Shown one piece after another: positions 6,909-15,561 of a stretch of 35,130 nucleotides of DNA. The stretch's first letter is position 1, and each line of letters opens with the position of its first letter. Below the pieces are notes generated by a model. It searched no databases. It saw only the letters and a program-made list of their open reading frames with translations, and was not told the origin of the DNA. Source of the DNA: CAYNDB01 sp964395915 (GTDB lineage: Bacteria > Nitrospinota_A > UBA7883 > JAJRTC01); contig CAYNDB010000010.1 of the NCBI GenBank assembly GCA_964395915.1, forward strand, positions 1-35,130, in the 5' to 3' direction. A program made the translations under genes and the position numbers.

Positions 6909-9155
6909 ATGGTCACCTTAACGGAAAACGAGCGATTGGAAGATAAAAGCTCCCGGGCTATTTTGAATTTCAGGGATACACTGGAAAAATATCTTCGTGG
7001 AGAGATTAACGCGGAAGAGTATAAGGCCTGCCGGCTAAGCCTAGGAATATACACCCAGCGCCAGCAAGAGCTTAGCATGGTGCGCACGAAGATAGCCGCC
7101 GGTGTTTTGACGAACGAGTCTTTGCCAGGCCTGGCGGAAGGGGCGGATAGATATGCGGATGGCAAGATACACCTTACCACCCGGCAAGATATTCAATTTC
7201 ATTTCGTTAAACAGGAACATATCTATCCGCTGTTGGACCTCCTGCGAAAATCTGGAATAATTTCCCTTGGAGCCGGTGGAAATACGATTCGCAACGTTAC
7301 TGTATGCGATCATGGCGGTCTGGCTGTGGAAGAAACAATGAACGTATTTCCAACGGTCAAAGCTGTATCCACATTTTTCCTTGGCAACGAATATTCCAAA
7401 GGCCTTCCAAGGAAAGTAAAGATCACCTTTTGCAGCTGCCCAAAAGCGTGCGGCGGAGCGCTGGTGGATGACATAGCGGTAATTGCCGCTGAAGCGGAGA
7501 ATAATTCAACGGAAGGATTCAGGCTTTATGTGGGCGGTGGATTGGGCGCCATGCCGCGCCTTGCCAAGCCGCTGGAGGAGTTTGTGTCGGCCAACGAGAT
7601 TCATCGTCATATCCTGGCGATACTGAAGGTCTTCAATAAACACGGATCAAGAGTGAACCGTAACAGGGCGCGGATAAAATTCCTTATTGAAAAACTTGGG
7701 TTTGAAAAGTTCAGGGAACTTTACAAACAGGAATTTGAAAAGTTGAAAGACATGGAACCGCTGGATATCGAAGGTGAAGAGGCGACACTGGCGGTAGCCA
7801 ACAGCTGGAAGAAAAAAGTCCTGATTAAAATACCTACCGGAGACATCACCTCTAAACAGCTTGGAGAACTTCACAGGCTGCTTGAAAATCACGATGGTGT
7901 GGCTATAAGGGCTACGAAAGGGGCCGACCTTTGCGCGAGCAACATAGAGCCCGGGCAATTGGCGAAATTCATCAGCGGCATTTTATCCATAGGTTTCAAG
8001 ACGGAAGAAGAAGGCGAATCCCCCGGCGTGATCTCGTGTAACGGTGCGTTGACCTGCAACGAAGGGATAACAAACTCTAAGGCTCTAGCGGCGGAGATTG
8101 AGAAGTCTATAAATAAAACGGGAAATGGGCTAAAACTGCGCATTGGCGTAAGCGGGTGTCCCAATTCGTGTGGAAACCACCATACGGGAGATATAGGTTT
8201 TCAAGGATCAGCCAAGAAGGTGGACGGAGTTCTTGTTCCGCATTACCAGCTGTATCTTGGCGGTTCGATTCTTGGCAAGGCGAGGTTTGGCGTTCCTATA
8301 ATAAAGATTCCCGCCAAAAGAGTTTTAGAAGCCATAGACAGGTTACATGAGATTTTTCGGGAAGAACTGAAGCCGGGTGAATCGGTGGGGCGTCTTGTAG
8401 ACAGAAAAGGCGCCGAGTGGTTTGAAACGGAATTGTATTCGTACACTACGCTTGAGAACTTCGAAGAAAATAAAGACAGATACTTCGATTGGGGATCGAC
8501 GCAGGAATTTAGCCTGGAAGATGTTGGGCCGGGCGAATGCGCCGGGTCTGCGCTGGATATTATCGACGGTTTCTTTAACCAGGCAAGGCGCTATATTGCC
8601 GCCGCCAAAGGTTCGGAGAATCCAAAGGAAATCTGGGATGAAGCGCAAAACGCAGTGATACTGTCGGCAAAGGCCTTGCTCGTTACTTACGGAATTGACC
8701 CGGAAACTGAGCTGGATGTATACAGGGAGTTTAACAACAGAATAATTACGCGTGGCTTCGTGCCTGAGTTTTACAGAGGCGCCTTTCCCGACCCCGGCAA
8801 AGAAAATATACTGAGCCTGGAAAACGCGCGTAAACACCTTGCGCTTGGCGAAGGTTTTTTGGAAGAGTGTCTGGCGGCATACACTCGTATGAACGCGAAA
8901 GCCAACGTGGAGGATGAAGGCCACGAAAAAGTTTTGATTGAAAGAATGGATCTTAGCGGAGTCAAGTGTCCTTTCAATTACGTTAAAGTAAAGCTCGCTC
9001 TCGAAGGCGCAGAGTCTGGCACAAGGCTCGAGATTTTACTGGATGACGGATCGCCTATACGCAACGTGCCGAAAAGCTTGGCGAACGACGGACACAAAAT
9101 CGTTTCGCAGGAGCTTGTAAACGGTCAACACCTGCTGGTTATAGAGAAAGGTTAA
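6909..9155 (+). CDS. Sulfite reductase fused to a helical (HEPN-like) segment and a TusA sulfurtransferase domain
   Basis: A 748-residue siroheme enzyme that should reduce sulfite to sulfide. The N-terminal half has the duplicated ferredoxin-like and nitrite/sulfite reductase folds. The cluster-siroheme ligands are CNGALTC (near 376) and CPNSC (near 414) in SGCPNSCGNHH. The earlier FCSCPKACGG (near 174) is a degenerate counterpart. About 548-657 is an alpha-helical stretch that resembles HEPN-type helices. About 678-748 is a TusA/SirA-like domain with the cysteine in MDLSGVKCPFN. There is no flavoprotein subunit nearby, so a ferredoxin donor is likely. It is co-transcribed with APS reductase. 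The TusA tail may receive or relay sulfur, which is inference. Confidence 0.87.
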   Translation: MVTLTENERLEDKSSRAILNFRDTLEKYLRGEINAEEYKACRLSLGIYTQRQQELSMVRTKIAAGVLTNESLPGLAEGADRYADGKIHLTTRQDIQFHFVKQEHIYPLLDLLRKSGIISLGAGGNTIRNVTVCDHGGLAVEETMNVFPTVKAVSTFFLGNEYSKGLPRKVKITFCSCPKACGGALVDDIAVIAAEAENNSTEGFRLYVGGGLGAMPRLAKPLEEFVSANEIHRHILAILKVFNKHGSRVNRNRARIKFLIEKLGFEKFRELYKQEFEKLKDMEPLDIEGEEATLAVANSWKKKVLIKIPTGDITSKQLGELHRLLENHDGVAIRATKGADLCASNIEPGQLAKFISGILSIGFKTEEEGESPGVISCNGALTCNEGITNSKALAAEIEKSINKTGNGLKLRIGVSGCPNSCGNHHTGDIGFQGSAKKVDGVLVPHYQLYLGGSILGKARFGVPIIKIPAKRVLEAIDRLHEIFREELKPGESVGRLVDRKGAEWFETELYSYTTLENFEENKDRYFDWGSTQEFSLEDVGPGECAGSALDIIDGFFNQARRYIAAAKGSENPKEIWDEAQNAVILSAKALLVTYGIDPETELDVYREFNNRIITRGFVPEFYRGAFPDPGKENILSLENARKHLALGEGFLEECLAAYTRMNAKANVEDEGHEKVLIERMDLSGVKCPFNYVKVKLALEGAESGTRLEILLDDGSPIRNVPKSLANDGHKIVSQELVNGQHLLVIEKG

Positions 9156-9171
9156 TTCGATTTTATTTATT

Positions 9172-9205
9172 GTAGCGCAGTCATATATTTTCATGACCGC
9201 GCTAC
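9172..9205 (+). terminator. Hairpin after sulfite reductase, possible terminator
   Basis: GTAGCGC...GTCAT pairs with ATGAC...GCGCTAC around a short A+T-rich loop, 16 bases after the sulfite reductase stop. No strong T-run follows, so intrinsic termination is only likely. Confidence 0.5.
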
Positions 9206-9214
9206 TAACGATAC

Positions 9215-9248
9215 AGTGTCATCCCACCAATTAGCGTGGGATGACGCT
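9215..9248. repeat. GTCATCCC-type dispersed palindrome
   Basis: A 13-bp stem contains GTCATCCCAC (9218-9227) and GTGGGATGAC (9236-9245) with an 8-base loop. It belongs to the same general class as the palindrome at 23269-23336. Confidence 0.6.
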
Positions 9249-9450
9249 TGTATCGGCATCCGTAGCTTTTCTATCGGACGATAACGGGAAACTCTAATCT
9301 AGCTGGACACTAGAAAGAGCGGCATTCACATAGTAAAACTGTGAGCTATTTTACAGTTATGCAAAAGTGGATATTCTCCGCTCCCCTGACATTTCTTTTC
9401 TTCTTCGTTAAGAATTTTGTTTACCGATAATCTTTTTTGCAAAAGGGTAT

Positions 9451-9478
9451 TTGACTTATTGATCCAAATATGTATACT
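9451..9478 (+). promoter_or_regulatory. Promoter of the second Rrf2 gene, with flanking dyad
   Basis: TTGACT (9451-9456) and TATACT (9473-9478) are separated by 16 bases. An inverted repeat ATCCAA (9462-9467)...TTGGAT (9489-9494) spans the -10 region and start site, where an autoregulator could bind. Confidence 0.6.
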
Positions 9479-9513
9479 AGTCCCCAAATTGGATTAAAGA
9501 GGTCTCTATAGTA

Positions 9514-10014
9514 ATGTTTAGGTTGTCGAGAAAGGCGGAATACGCCTTAAGGGCGGTTTTTCATCTGGCGGTTAGAGAAACCACATGCACAACGGAGGAA
9601 ATATCCGTAGCTCAGGATATACCGCGACCTTTTTTGAAAAAGATAATACAATCCTTAAGTATTGGTGGAATTATTACTTCTACTAAAGGACAGAAAGGTG
9701 GGCTAAGTTTAAGCCTCCCTCCAGAAAAGATCACTGTGAAAGATGTAATAGAAAAGGTGGAAGGACCTATATTTCTTAATGATTGTCTCTTATGCGAGGG
9801 AGCATGCCCGCGCGATAGTACATGCCCCCTCCACGAGATGTGGAGGAAATCTCAGGAAAAGATGATCGAGATACTTGAGGCAAATAATTTCAAGAATCTT
9901 GGGAAGAGACATCTTGAGCTTGTGATCGCTTATAAAAAGAACGGCAAAGGTAAAGCGGGAACCTTACCTGGGTCAATATTGGAACTGGCTCCTGAGCCCA
10001 AGACGAAAGACTAA
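9514..10014 (+). CDS. Rrf2-family transcriptional regulator (cbb3 side)
   Basis: A 166-residue winged-helix regulator with a typical Rrf2 start (MFRLSRKAEYALRAVFHLA), a recognition helix region around RPFLKKIIQSL, and the wing KGQKGGLSL. Four cysteines (C91, C94, C98, C104 in DCLLCEGACPRDSTC) could hold an iron-sulfur cluster, making it a redox, oxygen or NO sensor like IscR or NsrR. It lies directly upstream of the cbb3 oxidase genes on the same strand, so it may control them; I saw no FNR-type TTGAT-N4-ATCAA site ahead of ccoN. AAAGAGGT is the ribosome site for ATG 9514. Confidence 0.88.
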   Translation: MFRLSRKAEYALRAVFHLAVRETTCTTEEISVAQDIPRPFLKKIIQSLSIGGIITSTKGQKGGLSLSLPPEKITVKDVIEKVEGPIFLNDCLLCEGACPRDSTCPLHEMWRKSQEKMIEILEANNFKNLGKRHLELVIAYKKNGKGKAGTLPGSILELAPEPKTKD

Positions 10015-10042
10015 CAATTTTTATTATGGGAGGAATCTGCTT

Positions 10043-10222
10043 ATGTCAGTAGAAGGATGCCGAATGGTTGGTGGATATGCGGTTCAACTTCGGTCTGACC
10101 AACGCTCGACAGTAGATGATAACAGTTCATTTCCGCAAGATATTTTATATGCCGTTTTGGTGAAAAATAAAAACGAAGGGCAAAAGTCTTTCAATATTTT
10201 TGGAGGAAAAATTGTTAGATAA
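10043..10222 (+). CDS. Possible 59-residue ORF overlapping the ccoN start
   Basis: An ATG at 10043 sits 8 bases after a strong GGGAGGA ribosome site and opens a 59-codon frame (MSVEGCRMVGGYAVQLRSDQ...). It terminates at TAA 10220-10222, overlapping the first 11 bases of ccoN. I recognise no domain, membrane segment or signal peptide. The overlap would couple its translation to ccoN, whose own TTG start is weak. It could be a leader peptide or a chance frame. Evidence is limited to the ribosome site and the overlap. Confidence 0.4.
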   Translation: MSVEGCRMVGGYAVQLRSDQRSTVDDNSSFPQDILYAVLVKNKNEGQKSFNIFGGKIVR

Positions 10223-11618
10223 TCAGGGAGAGAGTTTATATAACTTCAAAATTGTTCAGTGGTTCACTTTTTGCGCAGTGCTTTACCTGCTGATTGGAAC
10301 CTCTATTGGTTTGTATATCGCGTCGGAGCTTGCATGGCCTTTTCTTAACTTCGATATTCCATATATAACGTTTGGCAGGCTTCGCCCGCTTCATACGAAT
10401 GCGGTAATTTTCGCATTCGGCGGTTGTGTGCTTATGGCCTCTTCTCACTACATAGTTCAAAGGACATGCGCTGTTAGAATATGGAGTGACAAGCTGGCAT
10501 GGTTTACGTTTATCACATGGAATCTTGTAATAATAGGAGCTGTCATCACGCTTCCCTTAGGGTTGACGCAGGGTAAAGAGTATGCGGAGCTTGAATGGCC
10601 CATCGATATACTGATAGCCGTTTCATGGCTCTCATATCTTTTTAATTTCGTAATGACAATAGCAAACAGAAGAGTTTCACATATTTATGTCGCCAACTGG
10701 TTTTTTCTCGCGATGATGATAATGATCACTTATCTTCATGTGGTAAACAGTCTTGCGATACCAGTAGGGCTCTTTAAGTCGTACTCCATATTTTCGGGAG
10801 TGCAAGACGCCATGATCCAATGGTGGTACGGGCATAACGCAGTTGGTTTTTTCCTCACAGCCGGTTTTCTTGGAATAATGTATTACTTCATACCTAAGCA
10901 GGTCGGAAAGCCGATTTTTTCCTATAGACTTTCGGTGATCCATTTCTGGGCCCTGGTTTTCGGGTATGTCTGGCTAGGAGGTCACCACCTGCACTATACC
11001 GCTCTGCCGGATTGGACTGGCTCACTTGCCGCCGGTATTTCGATAGCGATGATAATCCCTTCCTGGGGCGGCGCGGTGAACGGGCTTTTTACTCTAAGCG
11101 GAGCATGGCACAAGCTTAGAACGGACTATGTGCTGCGTTTTCTCATTATGGCTGTCGCCTTCTATGCGATGTCGACTTTTGAAGGGCCTATTATGAGTAT
11201 AAGGACGGTTAACGCCCTTTCGCACTACACTGACTGGACAATAGGTCATGTCCATTCCGGCGCTCTGGGCTGGGTGGCGATGGTCGGTATAGGCGCTATT
11301 TATCATATGATCCCAAGGCTTTGGGAGACAAAAATGTATTCGGAAAACCTGATAAATGTCCATTTCTGGATGGCCACAATAGGGACTGTCATCTATATAT
11401 GCGCCATGTGGGCATCGGGAATCATGCAGGGTCTTATGTGGAGAGCCTACGACGATCAAGGCTCGCTTTTGTATACATTTGCGGAATCCGTAGAGGCGAT
11501 GCATCCCTACTACGCGCTGCGAGCCCTTGGAGGGTTGTTTTTTGTAAGTGGTGTCGTATTGATGTTTTTCAACACGGTTATGACGATTAAAAACTCCGAC
11601 CGTCCGGTCGAGGCATAG
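10212..11618 (+). CDS. ccoN: cbb3-type cytochrome c oxidase subunit I
   Basis: The 468-residue catalytic subunit reduces oxygen in the inner membrane and binds haem b and the haem b3-CuB centre. Visible motifs: RPLHTNAVIF, a haem b ligand region; WWYGHNAVGFF with a CuB histidine; LGGHHLHYTALPDW with two further histidines; FYAMSTFEGP with the conserved tyrosine region of cbb3 enzymes; and GHVHSGALGW with the haem ligands. About twelve hydrophobic helices are present. I place the start at TTG 10212, because GGAGG (10202-10206) lies just upstream; an in-frame TTG at 10200 would precede that site. ccoO follows after 14 bases. Confidence 0.95.
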   Translation: MLDNQGESLYNFKIVQWFTFCAVLYLLIGTSIGLYIASELAWPFLNFDIPYITFGRLRPLHTNAVIFAFGGCVLMASSHYIVQRTCAVRIWSDKLAWFTFITWNLVIIGAVITLPLGLTQGKEYAELEWPIDILIAVSWLSYLFNFVMTIANRRVSHIYVANWFFLAMMIMITYLHVVNSLAIPVGLFKSYSIFSGVQDAMIQWWYGHNAVGFFLTAGFLGIMYYFIPKQVGKPIFSYRLSVIHFWALVFGYVWLGGHHLHYTALPDWTGSLAAGISIAMIIPSWGGAVNGLFTLSGAWHKLRTDYVLRFLIMAVAFYAMSTFEGPIMSIRTVNALSHYTDWTIGHVHSGALGWVAMVGIGAIYHMIPRLWETKMYSENLINVHFWMATIGTVIYICAMWASGIMQGLMWRAYDDQGSLLYTFAESVEAMHPYYALRALGGLFFVSGVVLMFFNTVMTIKNSDRPVEA

Positions 11619-11632
11619 GAAGGAGGTTATAA

Positions 11633-12301
11633 ATGAGCGCAAATACTGGAAAGACAACCTTGCAGGAGAAGCTGGAAAAAAATATTCTCGCTCTTACCAT
11701 AATGGTTGCAATAGTTGTTTCAATTGGTGGGATCGTGATGATAGTTCCTCTTTTTTATCTCGACAACACATTTGAAAACTCGAAAAAATTTCCCGAGCTT
11801 GAAGGAGTTCGTCCATACACGGCGTTGGAGCTCGCGGGGCGGGATATCTACCTGCGCGAAGGATGCTACCTGTGTCATTCCCAGATGGTAAGGCCTTTCA
11901 GGGATGAAAAGGAACGGTACGGTCATTACTCTTTGGCTGTCGAATCAAAATATGATCATCCGTTCCAGTGGGGTTCCAAGCGAACAGGGCCGGACCTTGC
12001 GAGGGTCGGTGGAAAATATTCCGATGAGTGGCATTACCAGCATCTGAAAGATCCAAGATCGGTTGTGCCGGAATCGGTAATGCCGAGATACATGTGGCTG
12101 AACGACGCGACAATAGACGAGGCTCAGATTCAGAAGAACATGGGCGGTATGAGAACCGTTGGCGTGCCATATTCCGACAAGGATATCGAGGACGCCCCGA
12201 CCATTGTTAGAGGTAAAACGGAGATGGAAGCGCTTGTCGCATACTTGCAGGTGTTAGGTACTATGATTAAATTTGAGGAGGGGAAAGATTATCGTGACTA
12301 G
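11633..12301 (+). CDS. ccoO: cbb3-type oxidase monohaem cytochrome c subunit II
   Basis: A 222-residue membrane-anchored cytochrome c. One N-terminal transmembrane helix (about residues 20-42) is followed by a periplasmic domain. The single haem motif CYLCH lies near residue 78 in DIYLREGCYLCHSQMVRPF, the family signature. It passes electrons from CcoP to CcoN. AGGAGG precedes the ATG. The stop overlaps the GTG start of ccoQ. Confidence 0.95.
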   Translation: MSANTGKTTLQEKLEKNILALTIMVAIVVSIGGIVMIVPLFYLDNTFENSKKFPELEGVRPYTALELAGRDIYLREGCYLCHSQMVRPFRDEKERYGHYSLAVESKYDHPFQWGSKRTGPDLARVGGKYSDEWHYQHLKDPRSVVPESVMPRYMWLNDATIDEAQIQKNMGGMRTVGVPYSDKDIEDAPTIVRGKTEMEALVAYLQVLGTMIKFEEGKDYRD

Positions 12302-12500
12302 TGTTAAAGAATTTTTCCATACCGACTTCAGCGCTATGACAATACCCGACTATGTTGGTCTTGCAATGACAATTATTATATTCCTGGCGATGGTGGTGGC
12401 GTATATATACGCGTTTCACCCCAAAAACAAGGAAAGGTTTAACTCTTACAGAGACATTCCCTTAGATGACGAGCAATTTGAAAAAGGGAGGAAGAAATGA
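12294..12500 (+). CDS. ccoQ: cbb3 oxidase small subunit CcoQ
   Basis: A 68-residue single-pass membrane protein. The hydrophobic helix YVGLAMTIIIFLAMVVAYIY is followed by a short charged tail (HPKNKERFNSYRDIPLDDE), typical of CcoQ/FixQ, which stabilises the complex. I choose GTG 12294, because GAGGAGGGG lies about 10 bases upstream and the codon overlaps the ccoO stop by 8 bases. The last bases overlap the ATG of ccoP (ATGA). Confidence 0.85.
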   Translation: MTSVKEFFHTDFSAMTIPDYVGLAMTIIIFLAMVVAYIYAFHPKNKERFNSYRDIPLDDEQFEKGRKK

Positions 12501-13363
12501 GCGATATAAAAGATTCCCCTTACGAAGCGGATGATACCGGCCATGAGTGGGACGGGATACGTGAGCTGAAAAACCCTCCTCCCAGATGGTGGATGATCTC
12601 CCTTTACGCCTCCGTTATTTGGGTGGTTGTATATTTTCTTCTTTATCCGTCTATCCCCTTAATATCCGGTAATACCAAAGGATTGCTGGGATGGAGCCAG
12701 GTAAAAGAGTTTAAAGAAGACATGAAAAAGGCGGAAGCGATAAGGGCTCCCCTTGAAAAGCGGATAAAAGATACTAGCGTTTCCGAGATACTTAAAGACG
12801 CCGACTTGTCTCAGTTTGCCATCGCCTCATCCAAGGTTCTTTTTGGCGATAACTGTGCGCCATGCCATGGGTCTGGCGGGCAGGGGGCTCCCGGATTGTT
12901 TCCGGTACTTGTTGATGACGATTGGCTCTATGGAGGTAAAATCGAAAATATCGTGGAAACGATTACCGACGGACGCGAAGGCTCCATGCCGGCGTTCAAG
13001 GAAGTTCTTTCCGAAAAAGAGCTTAACGATGTTGTAAAATATGTATATAGCCTTAACACCGGAAATGTTTACGAGCCGGGACGAAAAGTGTTTGCCGGCG
13101 AAACAAGCGCCGAGGCGGAATGTATGGACTGCCATGGCGAAGACGCCAAAGGTCTTACGGATGTCGGCTCCGCAAATCTCACCGATACGATATGGCGCTT
13201 CGATAAAACGGAGGCTGGAATAAGGGATACGATTTTGTACGGAGTTAACGACGATAACCCGCAGACGAGAAAAGCGCAAATGCCGGTGTTCGGCGAAAAA
13301 CTGACGCCGGAACAGATCAAGAAGCTGGCTGTAAAAGTGTATCTCTTTGGCGGCGGTCAGTAG
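12497..13363 (+). CDS. ccoP: cbb3-type oxidase dihaem cytochrome c subunit III
   Basis: A 288-residue dihaem cytochrome c. The N-terminus has HEWDGIRELKNPPPRWW, the FixP signature, then one transmembrane helix and two cytochrome c domains with CAPCH (near 119) and CMDCH (near 208). It accepts electrons from soluble or bc1 donors. It starts within the ccoQ stop (ATGA). It is the last gene of the NOQP block; a hairpin follows at 13397. Confidence 0.95.
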   Translation: MSDIKDSPYEADDTGHEWDGIRELKNPPPRWWMISLYASVIWVVVYFLLYPSIPLISGNTKGLLGWSQVKEFKEDMKKAEAIRAPLEKRIKDTSVSEILKDADLSQFAIASSKVLFGDNCAPCHGSGGQGAPGLFPVLVDDDWLYGGKIENIVETITDGREGSMPAFKEVLSEKELNDVVKYVYSLNTGNVYEPGRKVFAGETSAEAECMDCHGEDAKGLTDVGSANLTDTIWRFDKTEAGIRDTILYGVNDDNPQTRKAQMPVFGEKLTPEQIKKLAVKVYLFGGGQ

Positions 13364-13396
13364 AAGAATAGATTTTTGAATATTTTATTCGATGTG

Positions 13397-13428
13397 TTTT
13401 CCCGGCTGCTTTTAAGTGGCCGGGAAAA
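13397..13428 (+). terminator. Hairpin between ccoP and ccoG
   Basis: TTTTCCCGGC pairs with GCCGGGAAAA around a 12-base loop, 34 bases after ccoP. No T-run follows the stem on the plus strand, so it may attenuate transcription or stabilise mRNA rather than fully terminate. Confidence 0.5.
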
Positions 13429-13600
13429 CCGCGAATTCGTTTAGTCGATTTGATGCTGGAGGCAAATTAGAAGGATGCGCGATATCTTTTTAATTACTAT
13501 TCCTAAAATTTGATCCTACCGGTTTCTGGAAACTCTATAAAGTTGATTTCAGGAAGTATAAATCAGGTCGTCTTGAATTGAGCTGCGGAAAAGCAAGAAT

Positions 13601-15022
13601 TTGAGCGAAGAAATAGAAGAACAGGAGCTAAAAGAGCTTTACAGCGAGTCTGAGCACTGGCATGTCAACATCGGCGGAAAAACGATACATGCCAAGAGGA
13701 TTCCTGGCAGGTTTCGCAATATAAAATGGATTACCGCTTTCGCGGTCTACATTCCCTACTTCCTTGCGCCTTACCTTCGCTGGAATGGTCAGCAGGCGAT
13801 ACTCTTCGATATTCCCGGAAGAAGGTTTAATTTTTTCGACCTTCATATCTGGCCTCAGGAAGTATGGATGCTGGCTCTTTTGCTTATGCTCTTTTTTCTG
13901 GTCATGCACGCTGTTACTTCGGTGGCCGGAAGGGTTTTTTGTGGCTATTTTTGCTGGCAGACCGTATGGGTCGATGTTTTTACATGGATAGAAAAAAAAC
14001 TTGAAGGCCCGCCATCCGCGAGGATAAAACTGGACAAGGCTCCGCTATCTTTTTATAAAATAAAAATAAAAGCTGTCAAGCATACGATATTCCTTCTGAT
14101 CGGCGTTCTTACCGGCATCTCATTTGTGTCCTATTTTATAGATGTTTATGACATGTGGGGATATTACTTCACCCTGTCAGGTCCAAAGGAGATATGGATT
14201 ACTGTTATCCCTTTCGCCATCGGCTCATATATTGGAGCGGGCTTCATGCGCGAACAGATCTGCTTCTGGCTTTGTCCATACGCAAGGATACAAGGCGTTA
14301 TGAGTGATACCGAGACGATAATGCCAACCTATAACCTCAAGCGTGGAGAGCCGAGAGGCAAAATAAAGCATGATAGCTCCAAGGAGACAGAAAAACTTGG
14401 CGACTGCATCGACTGTCACCTTTGCGTAGCCGTCTGTCCGACCGGTATAGATATCCGTCATGGTCAGCAGGAGGGTTGTATTACTTGCGGGCTTTGTATA
14501 GACGCTTGCGATTCAATTATGGAGAAGGTCGGTCGTCCAAAAAAACTTATCGATTACATGTCCTTAAAGGAGCTGCTTGGACATGAGAGTCGGCCATTCT
14601 ATAAGAGGGGGAGGGTGCTTCTTTATATAGCTTTAATTTTGTCGCTCTGTTTTGGTATTCTTTGGGGGGTTTTGAATATAACTTCTCTTTCGCTTACTGT
14701 CATAAGAGAGCGCCAGCCGCTTTACGTTATACAGAGTAACGGAGATATACAGAACAAATACACTCTCAAAATTTTAAATAAGTCCAATTCAGATATTGAT
14801 GTTGCCATAAAGATTGAAGGACTTGAAGGGGCGGCTCTTGAATTAAGGCCGCAGAAAGTTGTTGCGAAAGCCGGAAAGCTTAAACGGGTTATCGCTTTGG
14901 TCAGATTGCAGGCTAAAAATATTAAAAGCGGTAAAGTACCTATCTATTTTGAAGTGGTAAATATGAAAGATAAGAATATGCGCGATAGCTATGAAACAAT
15001 TTTTATGGGGCCGAAACAATGA
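13601..15022 (+). CDS. ccoG: cbb3 oxidase accessory iron-sulfur membrane protein
   Basis: A 473-residue RdxA/FixG-type protein, known in other bacteria as a cupric reductase for cbb3 assembly. It has several transmembrane helices, an FCGYFCWQTVW loop, and two [4Fe-4S] ferredoxin motifs: CIDCHLCVAVCP and CITCGLCIDACD. A C-terminal immunoglobulin-like periplasmic domain (about 370-470) follows the last helix. The TTG start at 13601 has only a weak ribosome site, so the start is the least certain part. It overlaps ccoH by four bases (ATGA). Confidence 0.93.
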   Translation: MSEEIEEQELKELYSESEHWHVNIGGKTIHAKRIPGRFRNIKWITAFAVYIPYFLAPYLRWNGQQAILFDIPGRRFNFFDLHIWPQEVWMLALLLMLFFLVMHAVTSVAGRVFCGYFCWQTVWVDVFTWIEKKLEGPPSARIKLDKAPLSFYKIKIKAVKHTIFLLIGVLTGISFVSYFIDVYDMWGYYFTLSGPKEIWITVIPFAIGSYIGAGFMREQICFWLCPYARIQGVMSDTETIMPTYNLKRGEPRGKIKHDSSKETEKLGDCIDCHLCVAVCPTGIDIRHGQQEGCITCGLCIDACDSIMEKVGRPKKLIDYMSLKELLGHESRPFYKRGRVLLYIALILSLCFGILWGVLNITSLSLTVIRERQPLYVIQSNGDIQNKYTLKILNKSNSDIDVAIKIEGLEGAALELRPQKVVAKAGKLKRVIALVRLQAKNIKSGKVPIYFEVVNMKDKNMRDSYETIFMGPKQ

Positions 15023-15552
15023 TCGAGGCGAACAAGGAGAGTGGGAAAAGGAATAGATGGCCGGAGGAGACGTCGGACTTTAGAAGCCCTTGGGTTTGGG
15101 GTATGGGCGCGTTGTTTGTATTATTTCTTGGTGTCGAGTTCACCATGATTACAATTGCGCTGAACGCAAAGCCCGATCTTGTGACGGCGGATTTCTACGA
15201 GCGCGGGCAAAGCTTTACCGAAAGGTCGAAGATGAGAAGCGCTACCATTGAGAAGCTTGGCTGGAAGATGGATCTTACGTTTGGTGAAATAAGGAAGGAT
15301 GAACCGGCGCTCTTTTCATTGTCCATAACCTCTAAAGGCGCCGCCGAAGTGGGTGAGAATGTGGTTCTGTTCGCCTACCGCCCGTCCAATGCGAAGAAAG
15401 ATTTTCAAATGCGGATGGGTGAAACCGCGGAAGGGGACTATCAGGCTGAGTTGATCTTTAGTGAGCCTGGGTATTGGGATATCATTGTAGTTGCCAGAAA
15501 AGATGGAAAAGAAGCGGACTTTGCCAAGCGTATATATGTGAAGTCCAATTAA
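15019..15552 (+). CDS. ccoH: cbb3 oxidase assembly protein FixH/CcoH
   Basis: A 177-residue single-pass membrane protein. The segment SPWVWGMGALFVLFLGVEF contains the transmembrane helix, and the conserved DLVTADFYERG follows it in the periplasm. It is required for copper delivery and assembly of the oxidase in other bacteria. It is translationally coupled to ccoG by ATGA, and ccoI begins 9 bases after its stop. Confidence 0.88.
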   Translation: MIEANKESGKRNRWPEETSDFRSPWVWGMGALFVLFLGVEFTMITIALNAKPDLVTADFYERGQSFTERSKMRSATIEKLGWKMDLTFGEIRKDEPALFSLSITSKGAAEVGENVVLFAYRPSNAKKDFQMRMGETAEGDYQAELIFSEPGYWDIIVVARKDGKEADFAKRIYVKSN

Positions 15553-15561
15553 AATGAATAG

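Larger units (their letters stand above)
9156..9513. other. Intergenic region with two hairpins and a promoter
   Basis: No coding sequence is seen. The region holds a hairpin at 9172-9205, a GTCATCCC-type palindrome at 9215-9248, an AACTGT-N10-ACAGTT dyad at 9337-9358, and the promoter of the Rrf2 gene at 9451-9478. Confidence 0.6.

Noticed and set aside
10015..10211. FNR box ahead of ccoN
   Set aside because: I looked for TTGAT-N4-ATCAA and did not find it here or near the upstream Rrf2 promoter.
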